The notes: generated by a model from the sequence alone, not told the origin. Shown: positions 1-6,779, numbered from the stretch's first letter. The stretch is 6,779 nucleotides of DNA from Spirochaetales bacterium (GCA_002748225.1 PDRU01000031.1:1-6779), one strand, 5' to 3'. Translations and numbers: made by a program.

Positions 1-1
1 G

Positions 2-1165
2 TCAGCTCAGTGCCGCTTTAATCTGGTCCGCTTTATCGGTTTTTTCCCAGGGAAATTCCGGGCGGCCGAAATGTCCGTAAGCGGCTGTGGGCCTGTATAT
101 GGGCCGTTTTAAGTTCAGCGACTCAATAATTCCGGCAGGAGTAAGGTCAAAAACCTCCCGGAGAACGTTTTCCAGACGGTTTTCATCAATGCGGCCTGTT
201 CCGAATGTATTGATATACAGCGACACCGGTTCGGCTATTCCTATGGCGTAGGCCAGCTGTACTTCCGCTTCATCGGCCGCGCCGGAAGCCACAATGTTTT
301 TGGCCATGTAGCGGGCCATGTACGCGGCAGAGCGGTCAACCTTGGAGGGATCCTTGCCCGAAAAAGCGCCGCCTCCGTGCCGTGAATAACCGCCGTAGGT
401 ATCCACAATAATTTTTCTTCCGGTCAGCCCGGCATCGCCCAGGGGGCCGCCAATAACAAAACGTCCGGTGGGGTTAATGTGGTACACGGTTTTACCGCTG
501 AGCAGTTCCCGCGGCAGGGCGGGCTTAATTACGGTTTCAATCAGGGCTTCCGAAAGGGTTTTATGATCAATATCCGGGCGGTGCTGATGAGAGAGGACAA
601 CAGTCTCTATATGGGCGGGTTTCCCGTCCTTATAGCGGACAGTTACCTGGCATTTGCCGTCCGGACGCAGAAAATTAAGAGTTCCGTCTTTTCTGACGTC
701 CGCCGCTTTTTTCATAATGCTGTGTGAAAACTGAATGGGGGCCGGCATAAGCTCTTCTGTCTGGCGGCAGGCATAGCCGAACATCAGTCCCTGATCTCCG
801 GCACCCTGTTCCCTGTGCAGCCCTTCACCGGCGGTTACGCCCTGGGATATGTCCTGAGACTGGGGTTTAATAACGGATATAACCGAACAGGAAATATTGT
901 CAATTCCGTCTTCCGGTTCGGTGTAGCCAATGTCCTTCAGTACTTCTCTGGCGGTTTGAATAATGTCTATGTAGCTTGTGGTGGTTATTTCTCCGCCCAC
1001 CAGAACCAGTCCGGTGGAGGTAAAACATTCACAGGCTACCCGGGATTCCGGATCTTCACTGAGAGCTTTGTCCAGAACCGCGTCGGAAATAATATCGCAA
1101 ATCTTGTCAGGATGCCCTTCTCCGACACTTTCTGATGTAAATATGTAATCTTGCTTAACTTTCAT
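2..1165 (-). CDS. metK: S-adenosylmethionine synthase (methionine adenosyltransferase)
   Basis: The 387-residue product makes S-adenosylmethionine from methionine and ATP in the cytoplasm, releasing phosphate and pyrophosphate; the family normally acts as a tetramer. It is full length (E. coli MetK is about 384). Family signatures are intact: GHPDK at 17-21 with catalytic His18 and metal-binding Asp20; GAGDQGLMFGYA at 121-132; Lys171 in RPDGK; GDAGLTGRKIIVDTYGG at 243-259 with Arg250 and Lys251; and GGGAFSGKDPSKVDRSAAY at 264-282 with Lys271. These match the E. coli active-site residues K165, R244, K245 and K271-equivalent K265 at a constant offset of six. The start ATG has AGGA only two bases upstream, which is a short spacing. 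The gene lies 61 bases downstream of the receiver/PilZ-like gene and has its own candidate promoter. The gap is too short for a known SAM riboswitch plus terminator. The TGA stop lies at the left edge, so its terminator, if any, is outside the window. Confidence 0.99.
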   Translation of the reverse strand: MKVKQDYIFTSESVGEGHPDKICDIISDAVLDKALSEDPESRVACECFTSTGLVLVGGEITTTSYIDIIQTAREVLKDIGYTEPEDGIDNISCSVISVIKPQSQDISQGVTAGEGLHREQGAGDQGLMFGYACRQTEELMPAPIQFSHSIMKKAADVRKDGTLNFLRPDGKCQVTVRYKDGKPAHIETVVLSHQHRPDIDHKTLSEALIETVIKPALPRELLSGKTVYHINPTGRFVIGGPLGDAGLTGRKIIVDTYGGYSRHGGGAFSGKDPSKVDRSAAYMARYMAKNIVASGAADEAEVQLAYAIGIAEPVSLYINTFGTGRIDENRLENVLREVFDLTPAGIIESLNLKRPIYRPTAAYGHFGRPEFPWEKTDKADQIKAALS

Positions 1166-1171
1166 GTTCCT

Positions 1172-1200
1172 ACTTTAGAACTGAAGAAAGGAGGCGTCAA
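1172..1200 (-). promoter_or_regulatory. Candidate sigma-70 promoter for metK
   Basis: Reading the minus strand, TTGACG (1200-1195, five of six matches to TTGACA) is followed after exactly 17 bases by TAAAGT (1177-1172, four of six to TATAAT). The -10 element ends only six bases before the metK ATG, so a start point about seven bases downstream would fall on or beside the A of the ATG. That would give a leaderless or nearly leaderless metK transcript. The match is by eye only, and metK could equally be expressed by read-through from the upstream genes. Confidence 0.4.
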
Positions 1201-1226
1201 GGTTTCAGGGGGGGAGATTCTGCGGC

Positions 1227-1940
1227 TTAGATAGTGGAAACGTGCATGTTCATTTCTTCCAGTAAATCCTGGAAGCCGTCGTCAGAGAATTCAACAAAGG
1301 CCAGGGAAAGAGTGCCGGAATTCCGTATAATCCGGGCGTTCAGGGATAAAAGTGAATCTCCGGCTTTCAGCGAGCCGTTTTCAATAATTGTCCCGGCTTT
1401 CAGTTCCTGAATATCTGCCGGATCGTCGGGGCGGAATACTCCGCCTGCGGGATTCAGTTCCGTAAAACGCCCGGAAACCATGCGGTACTCTTCCGGATGG
1501 CGGAAGATAAACGAAACCTTATCTTCTTTTCCGGGTATCCATGTGTTGAATTGAGGCCGCTCGGGAGGCGTTACATAACGGCTTATGCGCACATTAAGTT
1601 CCTGGAAATCTTCCAGTGTTTCCATACGTTCCGGGTAGAGAATGTTCACACCCAGAAACGCCGCCTTGTTGGCTTCTTCTGCCGGAAAATCTTTTGGTAC
1701 AGCCAGAATTGCAACTGACTCATCCCGTGTGCGCGACTCCCTCAGCTGTTTTATAATCAGCTTCCAGTGCCGGGGATAATCTGAAGTGCAGCAGACAAGT
1801 ATTTGAGGCGCCACTTCATCCATATTATCCATGGCTTTCAGGGGACGGGAGTATTGAATAACAGAATAACCCAGCGGGGTAAAGAACGACTGGAATCGTT
1901 TTTTTAATGTCGGATCATTACCGACAAGCATTATAATCAT
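1227..1940 (-). CDS. Degenerate receiver-like plus PilZ-like domain protein, function unknown
   Basis: This is a 237-residue soluble protein with no signal peptide or membrane segment. Residues 1-120 have the alternating pattern of a response-regulator receiver: a start like MIIMLVGNDP, then GYSVIQYSRPLKAM, then APQILVCC, and later AILAVP and AAFLGVNIL. The phosphoacceptor Asp position appears to be Cys50 or Cys51, the beta-4 Thr/Ser is replaced by Val81 and the beta-5 Lys by Pro103, so phosphorylation is unlikely. Residues about 139-235 resemble a PilZ domain. FTELNPAGGVF (159-169) sits where the D/N-x-S-x-x-G motif would be, and LKAGDSLLSLNARIIRNSG then LSLAFVEFSD fit the later strands. The N-terminal RxxxR arginines are not evident (only Arg121, Arg128, Arg153 and Arg158 nearby), so cyclic-di-GMP binding is doubtful. 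The start is supported by AGAGGA four bases upstream. It probably shares a transcript with the secreted-protein gene. The domain calls are inferred from pattern; a regulatory or adaptor role is a guess. Confidence 0.85.
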   Translation of the reverse strand: MIIMLVGNDPTLKKRFQSFFTPLGYSVIQYSRPLKAMDNMDEVAPQILVCCTSDYPRHWKLIIKQLRESRTRDESVAILAVPKDFPAEEANKAAFLGVNILYPERMETLEDFQELNVRISRYVTPPERPQFNTWIPGKEDKVSFIFRHPEEYRMVSGRFTELNPAGGVFRPDDPADIQELKAGTIIENGSLKAGDSLLSLNARIIRNSGTLSLAFVEFSDDGFQDLLEEMNMHVSTI

Positions 1941-1944
1941 GGTG

Positions 1945-1950
1945 TCCTCT
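1945..1950 (-). promoter_or_regulatory. Shine-Dalgarno site overlapping the upstream stop codon
   Basis: AGAGGA on the minus strand lies four bases before the ATG at 1940 and shares bases with the TAG stop (1951-1949) of the upstream secreted-protein gene. It selects the first ATG rather than the internal Met4 of the receiver/PilZ-like protein. It also implies translational coupling, since ribosomes finishing the upstream gene stop on this site. Confidence 0.7.
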
Positions 1951-3295
1951 AACGGATAATATTCACATCGTAACGCATTACCTGCCAGTTGTCTTTGTTT
2001 ATTCCGTTTCTGGATAAACGGAATATGTAGTTTGACTTCTGCGGCATGTTACCGTCGGCAGTGGAATATGTTTTGGTGTTTTCCACTACGACGCTGCCTT
2101 CCATGTCAGAATAGTTCACCCGTGAAATCTTCCATTTTTCAATTCCCGAGAAAGGCAGCTTGCCGTCTTCCAGTGTACCCGAAACCAGTTTCGATTTATA
2201 GAGGTCCAGAGCGGCACGGTGTTCCGAAGCACTCATGTCTTTCCATCTGTCCGCGTATTCCGGCAGACTCCGGACTGTTGAACTGACGTCATAGTAGCGC
2301 AGAACTATGTCCCAGTCGCCGCGGACAACCGCCTGCAGCATTTCTGTAACCACTTCGGGGGGTGTCATGGGAACACTTGTGTCGGTATCCGGATTCACTG
2401 CGCCGGCAGCCGAACTTTCCACGCGGCGTATGCACCAGTAGCCCTTGTCCTTGTGCAGGTAAAACCGCAGATCCCGGCTGAACACTTCTCCGTAGGGGCT
2501 GTACTTCACCCGCATTTTTACAGTTGCTTCGTTGCTGAAAACCTGGGAAGAAATAAACTGGTATTCCCGTGATGGATGCTCAAACCCTGCCAGCAGTTCC
2601 CAGGAGCCGGAGAGCAGTTTCCGCTCCAGAGTGTCAGACGGCAGACGGGAAGCGTCTGTCAGAACCAGAGAATCCAGATCCAGATAGAGCAGGGCCCTGT
2701 TGTACCGGTTTCCGGCGCGTTCGGTTAGGGTGCTTTCCACAACCTGCCTGGGGGAAAGGTCGTGCCGTATAAGAGCCTGACGCAGATCTTCGTCGAGTTT
2801 ATCCTGCCAGCGCATATCGGTTTCCGGCATAACGGTCAGATCGAGGGCGGCATTGGCCGGAAGAGCTCCGGCATTGCGTTTGCGTCCTTCCGGGTAGAAA
2901 AAGGCGTTTATGCGGTATTGGCCCGGTTCGGAGAGTTCTGTCCAGTCGTTCAGATTTACGGTTATGGACAGTTCCTGCCCCCGTGCCAGATGCATAATTC
3001 TGAATGCTCCCGGATTATGCAGAGCGGATGTAAAACCTTCGGCCAGAGGACTGGGAACTCCGCTGAGGGAGCGCACATCAAAACCGAAACTTTCCACCGG
3101 GTTTTCGGCCAGGTGAAAACTGGCTTCCTGTCCGCCGGGAACGTCCGGATTGCTGATAGTTATTTTCAGCTTGATCTGGTCTCCCGGATAATAGATATTT
3201 TTGTTTTGATACCGTATGCTGAAGTTTAAATCTGCCTGGATGTTGAATGTTGCGGCAAGTGCGATTATCATCGCCAGGGTGGTTTTACGAATCAT
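1949..3295 (-). CDS. Exported protein with Ig-like and two NTF2-like domains, function unknown
   Basis: I do not recognise this 448-residue protein as a named family. Residues 1-21 form a Sec signal peptide: positive MIRK, a hydrophobic core TLAMIIALAATF, and probable cleavage after NIQA. There is no lipobox cysteine and no later membrane span, so a soluble periplasmic or secreted location is likely. Residues about 22-155 are beta-rich and resemble an Ig-like domain (IYYPGDQIKLKITISN at 34-49, then QYRINAFFYPEG at 126-137). Residues about 180-293 and 310-445 look like two copies of an NTF2-like fold. Each opens with a helix (SPRQVVESTL at 181-190; TPPEVVTEML at 311-320) followed by a Tyr/Asp-rich turn (LLYLDLDSLV; VLRYYDVSST). 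Each ends in strands with a matching close (GYWCIRRVE at 285-293; NWQVMRYDV at 436-444). Such domains often bind small ligands or act as scaffolds, but no catalytic residues are evident. The start has GGGGGA six bases upstream. It is probably the first gene of the minus-strand unit. Confidence 0.9.
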   Translation of the reverse strand: MIRKTTLAMIIALAATFNIQADLNFSIRYQNKNIYYPGDQIKLKITISNPDVPGGQEASFHLAENPVESFGFDVRSLSGVPSPLAEGFTSALHNPGAFRIMHLARGQELSITVNLNDWTELSEPGQYRINAFFYPEGRKRNAGALPANAALDLTVMPETDMRWQDKLDEDLRQALIRHDLSPRQVVESTLTERAGNRYNRALLYLDLDSLVLTDASRLPSDTLERKLLSGSWELLAGFEHPSREYQFISSQVFSNEATVKMRVKYSPYGEVFSRDLRFYLHKDKGYWCIRRVESSAAGAVNPDTDTSVPMTPPEVVTEMLQAVVRGDWDIVLRYYDVSSTVRSLPEYADRWKDMSASEHRAALDLYKSKLVSGTLEDGKLPFSGIEKWKISRVNYSDMEGSVVVENTKTYSTADGNMPQKSNYIFRLSRNGINKDNWQVMRYDVNIIR

Positions 3296-3321
3296 TATTT
3301 CCCCCGGGGTGGAGTTTAGGC

Positions 3322-3330
3322 TGTAATAAT
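3322..3330 (+). promoter_or_regulatory. Candidate extended -10 promoter for mfd
   Basis: TGTAATAAT reads as an extended -10 element: TG, one base, then AATAAT with five of six matches to TATAAT. No -35 box is present at the usual distance (the region there is CCCCGG), which is tolerable for extended -10 promoters. Transcription would start near 3337 and leave a leader of roughly 30 bases before the mfd ATG. It lies inside the inverted repeat. Confidence 0.3.
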
Positions 3331-3331
3331 A
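3326..3331 (-). promoter_or_regulatory. Candidate -10 element for the minus-strand gene unit
   Basis: On the minus strand TATTAT (3331-3326) matches TATAAT at five of six positions and would give a leader of about 25 bases before the ATG at 3295. The -35 position (near 3354-3349, GATAAA) matches poorly. It overlaps the plus-strand -10 candidate almost completely, so both directions may compete for one AT-rich core. Confidence 0.25.
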
Positions 3332-3354
3332 AGACAGCCTTACGTTTATTTATC

Positions 3355-3364
3355 GGTAATTACC
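3355..3364. repeat. Perfect 10-base palindrome next to the mfd start
   Basis: GGTAATTACC is its own reverse complement and ends one base before the mfd ATG, occupying the place where a Shine-Dalgarno sequence would be expected. With no loop it is not a hairpin, so a protein-binding site is the more natural reading if it has any function. A chance 10-base palindrome is possible. Confidence 0.35.
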
Positions 3365-3365
3365 T

Positions 3366-6300
3366 ATGCTGAATCAATTCAATTCATCCATGGACCAGGC
3401 TTTAAAGATTATGCCTGGCTGGAAAAAGCTGCAGCGGGAGTGGAGTGAGGGAGCTTTTCCGCTGAATGTTTCCGGTCTGAGAGGTCCGTGGGCTGCCGTG
3501 GTGTTCTCCAGGCTGGCACGCCAGACTGGCGGCTCTGTTCTTATTATTACTTCCGATGAGCAGGAGAGTCAGTCTTTGTGTGCGGATTTGTCCCTTTTTC
3601 ATGATCATGTCCTGCATTTCCCCTGGTGGGGGACCATGCTCTACAAGGGGGTTTCTCCCCAGGCCGCCATTTTCGGCAGGCGGGCCGGTGTTCTGGCCCG
3701 TCTGGCTTCGGGTGAACGCTGCATTGTTGTGGCCTCTCTGAGGGCTGCTCTGGGGCTGCTTCCGCCGCCTTCGGCCGTTGAGGAATCTCTAACCAGGCTG
3801 AAAACCGGCAGCCGGCTGAACAGTACGGAACTGGAAGAGCGTTTTCAAATGCAGGGCTACACCCGTGTTCCCCGCGTGAGTGTTCCCGGAGAGTTTGCTT
3901 TGAGGGGCGAAGTGCTTGATGTGTATCCGCTGGGAGAAAACGAAGCGGTGCGTGTGGTTTTTGGCTGGGATGAAGTAGAGGAAATACGCCTGTTTAATCC
4001 TGTTACCCAGATTTCTTCCGACAGGCTGGACGAGGTGGTTTTTCATCCCCTGCGGGAAGTTGTCTGGAGCCCGGAGCGTGCAGGGGAGCTTTCGGCTCAG
4101 CTGGGCGGCTCTGAAGAGTTTTCAGAAGTTATTGAGGCTCTGGAAAGCGGCCGGGACTGGAGGGGAGAAGAGCTGTTTTATCCTCTCTCTTATGCCGAAC
4201 CGGCTACACTGCAGGATTACCTTTCAAAGCGGGGCGTTACTGTCTTTCTGGACACGCAGCGCCTGGAGCTGGGTGAGGAGAATATGCTCAGGGAGTACGG
4301 GGAACTCTACAGCAGCGCCTGTGAACAGGACATGCAGGTGCCTCCTCCGGAGAAGCTTGTCTGTCCGCTGAGCAGTTTTATAAACGCCCGGAGCCGCCGG
4401 GTGGAAGGCCGTCAGCTGCGCAGCGAGGAAGATGCGGATATTTTGCCGCTTTCCGCCGAACCCGGCCGTTCCTTTTTCGGCAACATTGCCTTTATGAAAG
4501 AGGAAATGGGTGCGCTGGCCCGCGACGGTTTTGAAATATTTGTTTTTGCCGAAAGCGAGTCCCAGTCGCAGCGGATAGCGTATCTGCTGCAGGACCAGGA
4601 AAACCTGCGGGTGGGTTCGGCGGCTCTTTCTTCAGGGTTCCTCCTGCCGGATGCCAAAATTCTGGTTGTGCAGGAAAGTGAAATCTTCGGGAGGCGGAAA
4701 AAGGCGCCTTCGTCTGTAAGCCGTTCCAAAACGGCTGTGATTGATTCTTTTGTTGATCTGAATCCCGGCGATCTGGTTGTCCATCTGGCTCACGGTATTG
4801 GGCGTTTCTCCGGTATACGGCGTATCAGGGCTGCCGGAGCGGAGCGCGACTACATAACCCTGGAGTACGCGGGTGAGGAAACCGTTTTTATTCCCATAGA
4901 ACAGGTAAATCTTATTCAGCGCTACATTGGACAGGAAGGCCGCAGCCCCCGCCTGGACCGCATCGGCGGAACGCATTGGGAAAAAAAGAAAAACCGGGTT
5001 AAAAAATCAGTTGAAGATTTGGCCGACCGTCTTATACGTCTTTATGCACGCCGCCAGACCACCCAGGGCTATGCCTTTCCTCCCGATGACGATTTCCAGA
5101 TTAGTTTTGAGGCGGCTTTTCCCTGGGAGGAAACACCCGATCAGATCAGCGCCATAGAAGACGTCAAGAGAGATATGGAATCGCCCCGGCCCATGGACAG
5201 GCTGGTCTGCGGAGATGTGGGCTACGGAAAAACCGAAATAGCCATGCGCGCTGCCTTTAAGGCTGTTATGGGCGGCCGTCAGGTGGTGTATCTGTGTCCC
5301 ACAACCATTCTGGCCGAACAGCACCATGAGTCTTTTACGGAGCGTTTCAAACGCTTCCCGGTAACGGTGGGCATGCTCAGCCGTTTTGTGCCGCCCGGAG
5401 AGCAGAAAAAAGTTCTGGAAGGACTGGCCTCCGGAGAGGTTGATATTGTTATCGGCACGCACCGCATACTTTCCCGCGATGTCAAACTGAGGAATGCCGG
5501 CCTGCTCATTATAGATGAAGAGCAGCGTTTCGGCGTTAAAGACAAGGAACGCCTGAAAGAACTGAAAGCAAACATTGACTGTCTTACCCTCTCCGCCACA
5601 CCCATTCCCCGCACCCTGCATATGTCTCTGGTTAAGATCCGTGATATGTCTCTGCTCAAAACACCTCCGGGAAACCGCCGTCCCATTGAAACTTTTATAC
5701 AGGAGTTCAATCCCGAAGTTGTGGCCCGGGCCATACGGCGCGAAGTGGAACGGGGCGGACAGGTGTTTTATCTGCATAACAGGGTGGAGAGTCTGGAACA
5801 CATCCGTCTTTTTCTCAGGGATCTGGTACCGGAAATGTTTGTTGAAGTGGCGCACGGCCAGATGAGCGGACGTGCTCTGGAAGACATTATGCACCGCTTT
5901 GTGCATGGCGCCTTTCAGGTTCTGCTTTCCACAACAATTATTGAAAACGGTATTGATATACCGAATGTGAATACCATTATTATAGACCGGGCCGATATGT
6001 ACGGCATCAGTCAGCTCTATCAGCTGCGCGGCAGGGTGGGGCGTTCCGGGCGGCTGGCCTACGCCTATCTGCTGTACCCGGAAAACAGGGAAATAACCGA
6101 ACTGGCCATGAAGAGGCTGCAGGTTATAAGCGATTTTACCGAACTGGGAAGCGGATTCAAAATTGCCATGAAAGATCTGGAAGTGCGCGGGGCCGGCAAC
6201 CTGCTGGGTCCGCAGCAGTCCGGCGATGTTTACGCGGTAGGTTTTGATATGTATCTGCGCCTGCTGGAACAGGCCATCCGCGAGCGCAGTTCTGAAGACG

Positions 6301-6761
6301 GTGAAGCGGCCGATGATCCGGCAGACACCTACCTGGAACTGGACTATTCCGGTTTTATTCCCAATTCCTACATATCGGATGAGTCCGAGAAAATGGAAGT
6401 GTATAAAAAAATTGCCGCGGTAGATTCGGAAATAAGCCATGAAGAACTGCATGCCGAACTTCATGACCGTTTCGGCCCCCTGCCGGACGAAGTTCATTCG
6501 CTTCTTTCCATGGCGGAAATCCGTATAATCTGCAAAAAACTGAAAGTGGCGAATTTGAAGGAACGGAAAGGAACGGTGCATATTCAGTTTGCCCGTGTTT
6601 CGCTTATTTCCGTGGACAAGGTTATGAAGCTTATAGACAGCAGCGCCGGGCGTGTCAAACTGGACCCGGCCCATCCTGACAGTCTGCTGCTGGAAACAGG
6701 CGATGTGGGACTGAAGGAAAAGTCGGCCTTTATCCGCGAGAGGCTTGGAGCTTTAATTTAA
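3366..6761 (+). CDS. mfd: Transcription-repair coupling factor Mfd
   Basis: This 1131-residue ATP-driven DNA translocase recognises RNA polymerase stalled at DNA damage, pushes it off, and recruits UvrA for nucleotide excision repair. It is full length (E. coli about 1148). The N-terminal UvrB-like module lacks a working Walker A (GLRGPW at 37-42), as is usual for Mfd, and keeps GEFALRGEVLDVYP (175-188). The RNA polymerase interaction domain begins at DLNPGDLVVHLAHGIGRF (464-481) and runs to about 530. The RecG-like motor has Walker A GDVGYGKTE (616-624, Lys622), IGTHRILS, Walker B DEEQ (717-720), SATPIPRT (743-750), TTIIENGIDIPN (856-867) and QLYQLRGRVGRSGR (883-896). The TRG region follows, with ELGSGFKIAMKDLEVRGAGN (926-945). 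The C-terminal TRCF domain, which masks the UvrA-binding surface, spans about 989-1085. An in-frame TAA at 3357-3359 rules out any earlier start. No Shine-Dalgarno is seen at this ATG or at Met9 or Met16, so the exact start is slightly uncertain. It stands alone, divergent from the minus-strand unit. Confidence 0.98.
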   Translation: MLNQFNSSMDQALKIMPGWKKLQREWSEGAFPLNVSGLRGPWAAVVFSRLARQTGGSVLIITSDEQESQSLCADLSLFHDHVLHFPWWGTMLYKGVSPQAAIFGRRAGVLARLASGERCIVVASLRAALGLLPPPSAVEESLTRLKTGSRLNSTELEERFQMQGYTRVPRVSVPGEFALRGEVLDVYPLGENEAVRVVFGWDEVEEIRLFNPVTQISSDRLDEVVFHPLREVVWSPERAGELSAQLGGSEEFSEVIEALESGRDWRGEELFYPLSYAEPATLQDYLSKRGVTVFLDTQRLELGEENMLREYGELYSSACEQDMQVPPPEKLVCPLSSFINARSRRVEGRQLRSEEDADILPLSAEPGRSFFGNIAFMKEEMGALARDGFEIFVFAESESQSQRIAYLLQDQENLRVGSAALSSGFLLPDAKILVVQESEIFGRRKKAPSSVSRSKTAVIDSFVDLNPGDLVVHLAHGIGRFSGIRRIRAAGAERDYITLEYAGEETVFIPIEQVNLIQRYIGQEGRSPRLDRIGGTHWEKKKNRVKKSVEDLADRLIRLYARRQTTQGYAFPPDDDFQISFEAAFPWEETPDQISAIEDVKRDMESPRPMDRLVCGDVGYGKTEIAMRAAFKAVMGGRQVVYLCPTTILAEQHHESFTERFKRFPVTVGMLSRFVPPGEQKKVLEGLASGEVDIVIGTHRILSRDVKLRNAGLLIIDEEQRFGVKDKERLKELKANIDCLTLSATPIPRTLHMSLVKIRDMSLLKTPPGNRRPIETFIQEFNPEVVARAIRREVERGGQVFYLHNRVESLEHIRLFLRDLVPEMFVEVAHGQMSGRALEDIMHRFVHGAFQVLLSTTIIENGIDIPNVNTIIIDRADMYGISQLYQLRGRVGRSGRLAYAYLLYPENREITELAMKRLQVISDFTELGSGFKIAMKDLEVRGAGNLLGPQQSGDVYAVGFDMYLRLLEQAIRERSSEDGEAADDPADTYLELDYSGFIPNSYISDESEKMEVYKKIAAVDSEISHEELHAELHDRFGPLPDEVHSLLSMAEIRIICKKLKVANLKERKGTVHIQFARVSLISVDKVMKLIDSSAGRVKLDPAHPDSLLLETGDVGLKEKSAFIRERLGALI

Positions 6762-6779
6762 ACGGCCTTAAACTGCCGC

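Larger units (their letters stand above)
3318..3340. repeat. Inverted repeat in divergent spacer, possible operator
   Basis: AGGCTGT (3318-3324) and ACAGCCT (3334-3340) are perfect 7-base inverted arms around a 9-base AT-rich centre, AATAATAAG. The outer flanks add one more partial match (TTAGGCTGT against ACAGCCTTA, eight of nine). The centre carries the best -10 candidates for both divergent genes, so a dimeric regulator bound here could affect both. There is no T-tract after it, so it does not look like an intrinsic terminator. An operator role is inference. Confidence 0.45.

Noticed and set aside
1185..1194. Plus-strand AGAAAGGAGG, a near-perfect ribosome binding site (its complement matches the 3' tail of 16S rRNA for 10 bases)
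   Set aside because: No ATG lies at a usable distance on the plus strand and the following frame is short and antisense to the receiver/PilZ-like gene. On the minus strand it is just the spacer between the candidate -35 and -10 of metK. Treated as chance.
1166..1226. Possible SAM riboswitch ahead of metK
   Set aside because: Only 61 bases separate the genes, with no strong stem, no T-tract terminator and no recognisable SAM aptamer pattern.
2762..3229. A 155-codon plus-strand frame opposite the exported-protein gene
   Set aside because: It is a shadow frame. The minus strand has a signal peptide, good start context and coherent domain pattern over the same bases; this frame has none.
3402..3483. 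Missing Walker A in the UvrB-like N-terminal module of Mfd, as possible damage
   Set aside because: Loss of ATP binding in this module is normal for Mfd proteins; the true motor at 616-896 is intact.
6557..6576. Tandem 10-base near-repeat AAGGAACGGA / AAGGAACGGT
   Set aside because: It lies within conserved mfd coding sequence and encodes an ordinary Lys/Glu/Arg/Lys/Gly/Thr stretch. Two short copies are within chance.
5007..6674. A 555-codon open frame on the minus strand inside mfd
   Set aside because: It is exactly in codon register with mfd, so its stops would need TTA, CTA or TCA sense codons, which mfd simply does not use in this stretch. The translation has no recognisable domain, while the mfd strand carries all helicase motifs.
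6763..6778. CGGC and GCCG arms just after the mfd stop, possible terminator hairpin
   Set aside because: The stem is only four base pairs with an eight-base loop, and the window ends before any T-tract could be seen.

Overview
The window carries four complete protein-coding genes and very little else. Three lie on the minus strand in the order secreted protein, receiver-like/PilZ-like protein, metK (reading leftward from 3295 to 2). The fourth, mfd, is on the plus strand (3366-6761). The minus-strand genes and mfd diverge from a 70-base spacer at 3296-3365. No RNA gene, mobile element, CRISPR array or gene remnant is visible, and no stretch without a gene exceeds 70 bases.

Base composition looks moderate, near half G+C. 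A Gram-negative bacterium is indicated by an exported protein with a plain signal peptide and no lipobox. A free-living or host-associated spirochaete (Treponema/Spirochaeta-like) would fit the PilZ-type signalling protein and the general protein style. This assignment is inference: neither metK nor mfd is diagnostic by eye, and a database search of either protein would settle it.

Region by region: metK (2-1165) encodes S-adenosylmethionine synthase, ending one base inside the left edge. A 61-base gap (1166-1226) contains a good sigma-70-like promoter whose predicted start point falls on or next to the metK ATG. The 237-residue protein at 1227-1940 looks like a receiver domain that has lost its phosphorylation residues, followed by a PilZ-like domain. 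Eight bases upstream of it ends a 448-residue exported protein (1949-3295) with an Ig-like beta region and what appear to be two tandem NTF2-like domains. Its stop codon overlaps the ribosome binding site of the receiver/PilZ gene, so those two are probably translationally coupled. The 70-base divergent spacer holds a 7+7 inverted repeat around AT-rich candidate -10 elements for both directions, and a perfect 10-base palindrome touching the mfd start.

Functionally, metK (methyl-donor synthesis) and mfd (transcription-coupled DNA repair) are core housekeeping genes. The two genes between them look like an accessory envelope/signalling pair of unknown role. I see no evidence of a new defence, mobile or biosynthetic system. 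The items most worth checking are the uncharacterised pair and the compact divergent control region.
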